Positions 14,496 to 20,576 of a stretch of DNA of 20,576 nt are shown here, piece after piece. Position 1 is the first letter of the stretch; each line of letters begins with the position of its first letter. Location: positions 1 to 20,576 of the IMG/VR virus record IMGVR_UViG_3300009285_000747. One strand, written 5' to 3'. The notes below the pieces were generated by a model. The model saw only the letters and a list, made by a program, of their open reading frames with translations. It had not been told where the DNA came from and searched no databases. This DNA comes from a virus. The translations under genes and the position numbers were made by a program.

Positions 14496-15646
14496 TGGAC
14501 ATTGCCAAACGCTACGGGCTGCCCCTCGAGGTGCGCTTCTGCACGCGCTGCACCATGTCCAACCAGCGCCCGCGCATTACCTTCGATGCAGAAGGCGTTT
14601 GTTCAGCCTGCCGTTATGCCGAGTATAAACGTGGCATCGACTGGAACCAGCGCGACCTCGAGTTGCGCACCCTGTGTGACCAGTATCGCAAGGGCAACGG
14701 CGACTACGATGTGATCGTTCCCTGTAGCGGCGGCAAGGATTCCGGGTTTGTGGCGCATCAGTTGAAGCACCTGTACGGCATGACCCCGCTTACCGTGACC
14801 TGGGCGCCGCTGAAGGCGACCGACATCGGACGCAAGAACCTGGATGCGTTTATCGACTCCGGGTTCGACAACCTGCTCGGCAAGCCCAATGGGCAGGTCA
14901 CGCGGCGGCTGGCGGCTCTCGCAACCCGATACCTCGGCGATCCATTCCAGCCGTTTATCTACGGGCAGACCAATTTTCCGTTGCAGATTTCCGTGCGCTA
15001 CAAGATTCCGCTCATCATGTATGGCGAGAACGGCGAAGTGGAATACGGCGGGGACATGAAGAACGCCATTCGTCCAGAACGGGATATAGACGATCACGCC
15101 CATCACTATTTCTCCGGCCTGACGCCGGAGTTCTGGACCGCACATGGCATCTCGGCTGCTGACCTGAAACCGTTCATGGCTCCGCCTCGGACGGTATTGC
15201 AGGCCAATGGCACGCGCATCCACTTCATGGGCTACTACAAGTTCTGGGACCCGCAGGAGAACTTCTACTACTGCTCGGATAACACAGGCTTTTCACCAAA
15301 CACCGAGCGTTCGGAAGGCACCTATTCCAAGTACGCGAGCTTGGACGATTGTCTGGACGGCTTTCACTACTACTTGGGTTATGTAAAGTTCGGCATTGGA
15401 CGGGCGACTTCGGATGCGGCGCACGAGATCAGGGACGGCAAGATCACCCGCGATGAAGGCATTGCGCTGGTGCGGCGCTTCGATGGCGAGTTTCCGAAGC
15501 GCAATTATGCGGACTTCCTCGAATACTGCTCGTTCACCGACCGCGACTTTACCGATATTGTTGATGGTTGGCGCGCGGAACACATCTGGCGCAAGGCCGA
15601 GAATTGGGAACTGAGATATCCGATATGGCAAGCATCCGCCCCATAA
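14495..15646 (+). CDS. N-acetyl sugar amidotransferase (WbpG/PseA-like)
   Basis: A 383-aa PP-loop enzyme. A four-cysteine zinc-ribbon-like element opens the protein (RFCTRCTMSNQRP and GVCSAC; Cys16, 19, 36, 39). The ATP-pyrophosphatase loop CSGGKDSG follows (SGGKDS at 78-83), then GKPNGQVTRRLAALATRYLG, QTNFPLQISVRYKIPLIMYG and ENGEVEYGG, which are characteristic of the N-acetyl sugar amidotransferase family (WbpG, PseA). These enzymes adenylate an N-acetyl group and replace oxygen with nitrogen to make acetamidino sugars of O-antigen or flagellin; ammonia often comes from HisH/HisF-like partners, which are not in this window. Full length is intact. It sits between adaptor and nozzle genes, overlapping the adaptor stop by 1 base and the nozzle start by 22, so it is embedded in the virion operon. 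This is not a usual phage core gene. Confidence 0.88.
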   Translation: MDIAKRYGLPLEVRFCTRCTMSNQRPRITFDAEGVCSACRYAEYKRGIDWNQRDLELRTLCDQYRKGNGDYDVIVPCSGGKDSGFVAHQLKHLYGMTPLTVTWAPLKATDIGRKNLDAFIDSGFDNLLGKPNGQVTRRLAALATRYLGDPFQPFIYGQTNFPLQISVRYKIPLIMYGENGEVEYGGDMKNAIRPERDIDDHAHHYFSGLTPEFWTAHGISAADLKPFMAPPRTVLQANGTRIHFMGYYKFWDPQENFYYCSDNTGFSPNTERSEGTYSKYASLDDCLDGFHYYLGYVKFGIGRATSDAAHEIRDGKITRDEGIALVRRFDGEFPKRNYADFLEYCSFTDRDFTDIVDGWRAEHIWRKAENWELRYPIWQASAP

Positions 15647-17172
15647 GACCGCGCATCAAGATAGCATCGCTGCCCGCCACGGTGGGTGGCTTGAATGCGC
15701 GCGATTCCTATGCCGAGATGCCGCCGACGGATGCGGTAGTTCTCACCAATTATTTCCCGCGCACGACCACCGTCGATTTGCGTTTCGGCTACTCGCAGCA
15801 TGCAACCGGAATGACCGGGCAATCGGAAACATTGATGGCCTATGCCGGAGGCAGTTCCAACAAGTTTTTTTCCGCCAATTCCGGCGGTCGCATCTACGAG
15901 GTCACATCCTCCGGGGCGGTGGGCGCTGCCGACGTTACCGGACTCACCAATGGGCGCTTTCAGTACATCAACATCGCCACCAGTGCCAACAATTACCTGA
16001 TGGGCGTAAACGGCGCGGATAAGGCCCGCTTCTATACCGGCTCTGCCTGGGCGACCGATGGCGACGGCGCACCATACGATATTACCGGCGTGGATTCCGC
16101 TACTTGTATCGGCATCAACATGCACAAGAATCGTGTCTGGTTAATTAAGCAGAACGATCTTCGCGCCTGGTATCTGCCCACGGGGGCCATAGGGGGCGCG
16201 GCTGCAGCACTTGATCTGCGCGCTTTTGCCCCGCATGGCGGCGGTTTGGTGGCGATGGCAACGTGGACCATAGACGCCGGGCAGGGCGTCGATGACTATG
16301 CTGTGTTCATCACCAACAAGGGCGACGTAATCGTGTACGCCGGAACCGATCCGGCGAGCGCCACGACCTGGGCGCTGCGCGGTGTATGGTACTTGGGCAC
16401 CCCGGTAGGCAATCGCCCCTTCATTAAGTGGGGCGGCGATTTGCTGCTCATCTGCCGTGATGGCGTGCTGCCGCTCTCTCAAGCTCTTGCCTCATCTCGG
16501 GTGAACAATCGCACCGCTATTACCGACAAGATCCAGCAGGCCATCGGCTCTGCGATCGTCGATTACGGTTCCAATTTCGGCTGGCAGTTATGCCTGTTCC
16601 CGCTGCAGGATATGCTGGTGTTAAACGTCCCGGTTTCTGCCGGCAGCGCGCAGGAACAGTATGCAATGAATACCATCACCGGCGCATGGGGACGTTTCAA
16701 TAGCTGGGCAGCGAACTGCTGGGAATTGTTCCAAGACGAACTGTATTTCGGCGGCAATACCTACGTCGGGCAAGCCTGGGATACCAACGCCGACAACGGC
16801 AGCGCCATCAACGGGTTCATCCTGCAGGCATTCAATGAATTCGGCGCGCCTGGGATCACCAAGCGAGTTACGTCAATGCGGCCGATGTTTCTCACCAACG
16901 GCGTGCCGCAGATATACGCCAACGTCAATTGGGATTACGACTTGTCCGATCCCACGGCTGCGCTGTCATTCAGCGCGACGAATTATGGAGTATGGGACAC
17001 GGCTACTTGGGATAATGGACTGTGGGGAACCGATCTGGTCCCGACCTTTGCCATTCAGGGGGCGACTGGTTCAGGTATCGCCGGTGCGCCAGTGTTCAAA
17101 TCGTCCTGCTCGGGGTTGCAACTGCAACTGGTATCCACTGCGATCTCGCTGGAGATTGGGGGCTTCCTGTGA
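15625..17172 (+). CDS. Tail nozzle / tail tubular protein B-like (P22 gp10 / T7 gp12 class)
   Basis: A 515-aa beta-rich protein from the ATG at 15625; an in-frame ATG at 15568 lies deeper in the amidotransferase gene. The N-terminus LPATVGGLNARDSYAEMPP, then DAVVLTNYFPRTTTVDLR, is the hallmark opening of podophage nozzle proteins, which begin with a GGLN...D...A..L.N..P pattern. It continues with propeller-like repeats (GVNGADKARFYTGSAW, YAVFITNKGDVIVYAG, PFIKWGGDLLLICRDG). The C-terminus ISLEIGGFL is typical of the class. It would form the hexameric tail tip attached below the adaptor. Its stop overlaps the GNAT start (GTGA at 17169-17172). Confidence 0.85.
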   Translation: MASIRPIRPRIKIASLPATVGGLNARDSYAEMPPTDAVVLTNYFPRTTTVDLRFGYSQHATGMTGQSETLMAYAGGSSNKFFSANSGGRIYEVTSSGAVGAADVTGLTNGRFQYINIATSANNYLMGVNGADKARFYTGSAWATDGDGAPYDITGVDSATCIGINMHKNRVWLIKQNDLRAWYLPTGAIGGAAAALDLRAFAPHGGGLVAMATWTIDAGQGVDDYAVFITNKGDVIVYAGTDPASATTWALRGVWYLGTPVGNRPFIKWGGDLLLICRDGVLPLSQALASSRVNNRTAITDKIQQAIGSAIVDYGSNFGWQLCLFPLQDMLVLNVPVSAGSAQEQYAMNTITGAWGRFNSWAANCWELFQDELYFGGNTYVGQAWDTNADNGSAINGFILQAFNEFGAPGITKRVTSMRPMFLTNGVPQIYANVNWDYDLSDPTAALSFSATNYGVWDTATWDNGLWGTDLVPTFAIQGATGSGIAGAPVFKSSCSGLQLQLVSTAISLEIGGFL

Positions 17173-17627
17173 AGCTCGTCTATGGTGCCGATGAGTTCCT
17201 GGCGAAATGGGTCATGTCCCGTTCGCCTACCGAGCATCACGGCTTTGGCCCCTGCGTGGCCATTGGGGTGCAGAGCCACGGACAACTTGCCGGTGCGGTG
17301 GTGTTCCACGAGTACCGACCGCACTGCAAGTCGATTCAGATGTCGTGCGCCGGAGCCCACAAGCGTTGGCTTTCGCGTACCGCGCTGGAGGTTTTCTTCT
17401 CCTACCCATTCGTTCAGTTACAATGCGAACGGATCACGGCAATTGTTGCAAAAAAGAACCGGCCTTCTCGATCACTTGTTGAAGGCGTGGGCTTTAAGCT
17501 GGAAGGCGTCGTGCGCAAGGGCTTCGGCCTTGATGACGCCATCATCTACGGCATGCTGAAACACGAATGCCGTTGGCTAAAAGGACTACGCCATGAAAGA
17601 CGCACCTTCTCCACCTCCAGCTCCTGA
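17169..17627 (+). CDS. GNAT-family N-acetyltransferase
   Basis: A 152-aa protein with a GTG start overlapping the nozzle stop. It begins VKLVYGADEFLAKWVMSRSP. It shows the GNAT architecture: a beta-strand pair AIGVQSHGQLAGAVVFHEY, helix ALEVFFSYPFVQLQCERITAIV, then AKKNRPSRSLVEGVGFKLEG (motif A/B region with Asn and Ser before the second helix, and GF-x-LEG) and DDAIIYGMLKHECRWL. GNATs of this type recur next to podophage tail genes. The substrate is unknown; it could acetylate a protein or an amino sugar. An open frame upstream to 17022 lies within the nozzle gene and is rejected. It overlaps the next gene by 35 bases. Confidence 0.82.
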   Translation: MKLVYGADEFLAKWVMSRSPTEHHGFGPCVAIGVQSHGQLAGAVVFHEYRPHCKSIQMSCAGAHKRWLSRTALEVFFSYPFVQLQCERITAIVAKKNRPSRSLVEGVGFKLEGVVRKGFGLDDAIIYGMLKHECRWLKGLRHERRTFSTSSS

Positions 17628-19026
17628 CTACACCGGCGCAGCCCGGGCGCAGGGCACGGCCAACACTGAAACGGCAGTTGCCCAAGCGCGGCTTGGCAAT
17701 CCGAATATCAATAACCCCTATGGAAGTCAGCAGGTTTCTTGGAGTGCGCCCAATGATCAGGGCGTCCCGACGCCGACAATCAATCAAACGCTGAATCCGC
17801 AATCGCAGCAGATTTTCGATGCGCAGCAGCAAACTCGTATGGGATTGGCGAATCTCGGGCAGCAGGGCATTGGTACTGCGCAGAGAACCATGGGCACGCC
17901 GTTTCAGCCAAGCGGGCCCGGGGTGCAGACTTCGCTAGGATACCAAGGCCAGCCGCAGGGTGCGCCTGATCTTGCCGGGTATGGACAGGCCGGGGCCAAT
18001 GTACCAGCGGGACAGGGAATAGCCGGTGCTCCGAATCTTTCCGAGTCTGCGCAGCGGAACATCGACGTATCGCGCAATCCAGACATGCCGGTACGGCCCG
18101 GAATGACAGGACAGCAAGCGATCATGTCGCGCCTGCAACCGCAGATCGAGCGCGAACGCGGGCAACTGGAAACGCAGCTTCGCAATCAAGGTTTGGTTGC
18201 TGGCGGCGAAGCCTACGGCAATTCGATGACCTTGCAGAACCAGCGCGAGAACGACATGCTCGCGCAGGCTGCGTTACAGGGCATCGGCTTGGATTTTACT
18301 GCCAATCAGCAGGGTTTTGGACAAGCCATGGCGCAGGGACAATTCGGAAATCAGGGTCTCGGCCAGAATCAGCAAGCTGCTCTTGCGCAGCAGGCCGCGC
18401 AAAATGCTGCGCAGCAGCAGGGTTTCGGGCAGCAGTTCGGCGTGCAAGGATTGCAGAATCAGGCCATCGGCCAGAATCAGGGTGCGGCGCTCCAGCAGCA
18501 GCAGGCGCAGAATGCGGCCGTCGGCCAAGGGTTCAATCAGGCGCTGCAAGGCGGTCAGTTCGGAAATCAGGCGCAGCAACAATCGTTGCAACAACAGGCA
18601 TACCAGCGCAATCTCCCTTTGAATGAGATCACGGCGCTGATGTCCGGTTCGCAGATTCAGAACCCGCAGTTCCAGCAGTACCAGGGCGCGAACATCCAGC
18701 CGGCGCCGATGTTCAACGCCGCGCAGCAGCAGGCCCAGTACAACCAAGGACTCTATGGCTTGGGCGTCGGGCAGTACAACCAAGGACTATCGACACTCGG
18801 GCAACTCGGAGGGGCGGCACTCGGGATGTTCAATTTTTCCGACCGTCGCCTGAAGTCGAACATCGTCCGCATTGGCACGCATCCGCTCGGCATCGGCATC
18901 TACGAATACGACATCTTCGGCAGGCGCGAACGTGGCGTCATGGCGGATGAACTGCTGACCGTGCGACCGGAAGCTGTCGTGACGCATCCGAGCGGCTACA
19001 TGATGGTGAATTATGCAAGCCTCTAA
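17593..19026 (+). CDS. Gln-rich virion protein with short C-terminal S74 (intramolecular chaperone-like) domain
   Basis: A 477-aa protein starting MKDAPSPPPAPDYTGAARAQ, with ribosome site AAGGA near 17580 inside the GNAT gene. The centre (about 240-345) is extremely rich in Gln, Asn, Gly and Ala and contains 36-residue repeats. The last ~65 residues, SDRRLKSNIVRIGTHPLG, IGIYEYDIF, ERGVMADELLTVRPEAVV and YMMVNYASL, match the Peptidase_S74 tail-spike chaperone domain, including the SDxRxKxNI motif. In full-length tail spikes this domain autocleaves after trimerisation. Here it is short and ends at the window-typical YASL. Position after nozzle and GNAT suggests a tail-associated or ejected protein. 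The C-terminus overlaps the next gene by 14 bases. Confidence 0.78.
   Translation: MKDAPSPPPAPDYTGAARAQGTANTETAVAQARLGNPNINNPYGSQQVSWSAPNDQGVPTPTINQTLNPQSQQIFDAQQQTRMGLANLGQQGIGTAQRTMGTPFQPSGPGVQTSLGYQGQPQGAPDLAGYGQAGANVPAGQGIAGAPNLSESAQRNIDVSRNPDMPVRPGMTGQQAIMSRLQPQIERERGQLETQLRNQGLVAGGEAYGNSMTLQNQRENDMLAQAALQGIGLDFTANQQGFGQAMAQGQFGNQGLGQNQQAALAQQAAQNAAQQQGFGQQFGVQGLQNQAIGQNQGAALQQQQAQNAAVGQGFNQALQGGQFGNQAQQQSLQQQAYQRNLPLNEITALMSGSQIQNPQFQQYQGANIQPAPMFNAAQQQAQYNQGLYGLGVGQYNQGLSTLGQLGGAALGMFNFSDRRLKSNIVRIGTHPLGIGIYEYDIFGRRERGVMADELLTVRPEAVVTHPSGYMMVNYASL
18310..18600 (+). repeat. 36-residue (108-bp) coding repeats in the Gln-rich protein
   Basis: Three units start with QGFGQ/QGFNQ at residues 240, 276 and 312 (bases 18310, 18418, 18526), an exact 36-residue period. 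Units 1 and 2 share the pattern QGFGQ, then GLxNQ or GLGQNQ, then xAALxQQxAQNAA. The third is truncated (QGFNQALQGGQFGNQ). The periodicity points to in-frame duplication and probably a repeated helical or fibrous element. Confidence 0.75.
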
Positions 19027-20359
19027 CATCAACCTGATGGCACCGAACGAATACAGCGTCGAAGCGCAGGCCCTCGAGCGACGGCGCAAGCTCGCCGAAC
19101 TGATGCAGCAGCAATCGCTCGAACCGCTGCAAGCGCCGCCTTCCTCTGGCGGCTGGGCCGTGCCGATGTCGCCGCTCGCGCCGCTTGCCAAAATGCTGCA
19201 AGGCTACGCTGGCGGGCGCGGAATGCAGCAGGCCGATGAACGCTCGAAGGCGTTGGCCGCGAGGATTCGGGGGGACCGCGAGGCCGACTACGGGATGTTG
19301 ATGCAAGGAATGCAAGGACGCCCTGAGCAAACGATTCAGCCTGATCCGCAGGAGGTTTCGCAGGCGGCAGACTACGGCACGCCAGCGGTTGCGCCAAGTA
19401 CCGCTCCAGCCATTGCACCGGGTCAATTCAACCCCGCGATGATTGCGCAACTGCGCACTCCAGAGACGCAACAAGCGGCCATGAATATGTGGATGCAGCA
19501 GCAAAAACCCACTGCACTTGGTCGCTCCCTTGTGAGACCTGGTACTGGTGAAGTGATTGCTACCGATTCCACATGGAAGTTGGAACAAGATGCGGCGCGT
19601 GCGTCCAGAGAGTCAGAAGCCACGTTGAGGCGCGAAGAAGCGCGAGCAGCGCAGGCGCGCGAGCAGTCTTGGAGAGATCAGCAGGCTCGACAGGCAGCCG
19701 CGGAACGTGTTGATCTCGCGCGGCAAACATCCGCTGACCGTGCGGCAATGCGGCAACCTCCGCAGCCGCAACCATTAGTGCAGATCATGGGGCCGAATGG
19801 TCCGATATGGGCAACACGCGAGCAGGCTACCGGCCAAGTCCCTGCTGGTCCAGGATCGAAGGCTGAGAAAGTTGCGGAGGGCAAACAGTTGCTCTCAACT
19901 GAACTGGATAATCTTCGAGAAGATTACAAGACGTTGAACGAAAGCCGCGCCATCCCAAGTTCGGAGCGTGGCACGGCGTCCAACGTGGCCTCGTGGATGC
20001 AATCCAGCGGTGCAGGGCAGTTGCTCGGCAGGATGGGCGGCACGAAAGAACAAGACGCACGGAACCGCATACAAAGCGCGCGACTGCGTGTAATGAATGC
20101 CATCAAGAACGCTACCGGTATGAGCGCGCAGCAACTCAACTCCAACGTAGAGTTGCAGACGTGGCTTTCCGCATTGACTGACCCATCCAAGAGTTACGAA
20201 TCCAACATCGGCATCATTGATGCAATTGACACTGTATTTGTTCGCGGAGGACAGGCGCCCAAAGGACAGCGTGCCGGTGGGCAGATCACTCCGCAACGTC
20301 GCTCGACTGACCGCAGCATCCGAGATCAAGCAGATGCAATTTTGAAAGGCACGCCGTAA
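19013..20359 (+). CDS. Probable ejection / internal virion protein
   Basis: A 448-aa protein starting MQASNINLMAPNEYSVEAQA; the in-frame ATG at 19037 (MAPNEYS) is a possible alternative start. It is mostly helical and charged, with low-complexity stretches. There is a basic coiled-coil region at about 195-245 (EATLRREEARAAQAREQSWR) and a C-terminal region with LRVMNAIKNATGMSAQQLNS and VELQTWLSALTDPSKSYESN. Ala/Gln/Arg-rich helical proteins in this place after the nozzle are typically ejected into the host with the DNA, like P22 gp7/gp20 or T7 gp14/15. No enzyme motif is visible. The stop overlaps the next start (TAATG). The ejection role is inferred from position and composition. Confidence 0.68.
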   Translation: MQASNINLMAPNEYSVEAQALERRRKLAELMQQQSLEPLQAPPSSGGWAVPMSPLAPLAKMLQGYAGGRGMQQADERSKALAARIRGDREADYGMLMQGMQGRPEQTIQPDPQEVSQAADYGTPAVAPSTAPAIAPGQFNPAMIAQLRTPETQQAAMNMWMQQQKPTALGRSLVRPGTGEVIATDSTWKLEQDAARASRESEATLRREEARAAQAREQSWRDQQARQAAAERVDLARQTSADRAAMRQPPQPQPLVQIMGPNGPIWATREQATGQVPAGPGSKAEKVAEGKQLLSTELDNLREDYKTLNESRAIPSSERGTASNVASWMQSSGAGQLLGRMGGTKEQDARNRIQSARLRVMNAIKNATGMSAQQLNSNVELQTWLSALTDPSKSYESNIGIIDAIDTVFVRGGQAPKGQRAGGQITPQRRSTDRSIRDQADAILKGTP

Positions 20360-20576
20360 TGGCATCTGCCGACGAATACGCCGGCTGGATCGTTGCAAAT
20401 CAGGCGAGGAAGGGCACGCCTGAATTTGATGTTGTTGCACGCGCTTATCAAGAGGCGAAGGGGGCAGATGACATACCACATCAACCTGCTCCAACACCAG
20501 CCTTCGAGCAGGAAGCAGCGCAGACCGTCAACGAGCCGCCGTCGTGGTATCAACCGATGCGCCAAGTTGGGCTTAC
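20359..20576 (+). CDS. Large internal virion protein, N-terminal fragment
   Basis: The frame opens at the ATG overlapping the previous stop (TAATG) and runs without a stop to the window edge, giving 72 complete codons. It begins MASADEYAGWIVANQARKGT and continues PEFDVVARAYQEAK. This short YAxWIVxNxxxKGTPEFxxVAxAY motif is common at the N-terminus of phage ejection and internal virion proteins, some of which carry a lytic transglycosylase further on. The catalytic part, if present, lies outside the window. The following stretch is Pro/Gln/Glu-rich linker. Confidence 0.7.
   Translation, partial: MASADEYAGWIVANQARKGTPEFDVVARAYQEAKGADDIPHQPAPTPAFEQEAAQTVNEPPSWYQPMRQVGL

Noticed and set aside
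14495-15646. QueC/DpdA-type DNA hypermodification enzyme
   Set aside because: The PP-loop alone is shared, but the N-terminal four-Cys element and the FPLQISVRYKIPLIMYGENG region fit the sugar amidotransferase family, and no other queuosine or 7-deazaguanine genes are seen.
17593-20576. Diversity-generating retroelement as in BPP-1
   Set aside because: No reverse transcriptase, template repeat or C-type lectin variable region was recognised in the window, although the phage type is similar.

Overview
This window is a contiguous piece of a tailed double-stranded DNA phage or prophage. It has the gene order of a short-tailed (podovirus, P22/BPP-1-like) virion module, and every recognisable gene is phage-type. 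Base composition is moderately GC-rich, with excellent Shine-Dalgarno sites and dense TGATG/ATGA start-stop overlaps, which fits a phage of a Gram-negative proteobacterium. The host cannot be fixed from this window. A short excisionase/AlpA-like HTH protein and a DUF1376 (YdaU-type) gene at the left edge suggest a temperate phage.

Left edge (1-507, minus strand): the start of a DUF1376 replication-associated gene, preceded by a 65-aa HTH gene. From 508 to 803 lies a divergent intergenic region with a striking array of 11-bp iterated repeats (core GGTTCAAC), directly upstream of a small-terminase-like gene.

Packaging and head (804-11947, plus strand): TerS-like protein; a 250-base gap; a very G-skewed unknown gene; a 57-aa phage protein; a large terminase interrupted in frame by a 330-residue intein with a LAGLIDADG-type endonuclease domain; a small unknown protein; a LamG-like protein with a low-GC middle; the portal; a pair of 122-aa paralogues flanking a third small conserved protein; a scaffold-like protein; the major capsid protein; and a probable decoration protein.

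Connector, tail and ejection (11947-20576, plus strand): a DUF115/MptE-Maf-like protein; a lysine-rich protein; a head-tail adaptor; a WbpG/PseA-type N-acetyl sugar amidotransferase; a nozzle/tail-tube-B-like protein; a GNAT acetyltransferase; a Gln-rich protein with 36-residue repeats and an S74-type chaperone end; and two probable ejection (internal virion) proteins, the second cut by the window edge.

The most unexpected content is sugar-modification enzymology woven into the virion operon. A Maf/MptE-like protein, an N-acetyl sugar amidotransferase and a GNAT are interleaved with connector genes and share start-stop overlaps with them. Together they resemble the enzyme classes that make and attach amidinated nonulosonic acids such as those on flagellin. 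This raises the possibility of virion glycosylation or alteration of host surface sugars. Other points worth attention are the terminase intein, the iteron array before TerS, and the G-skewed gene.
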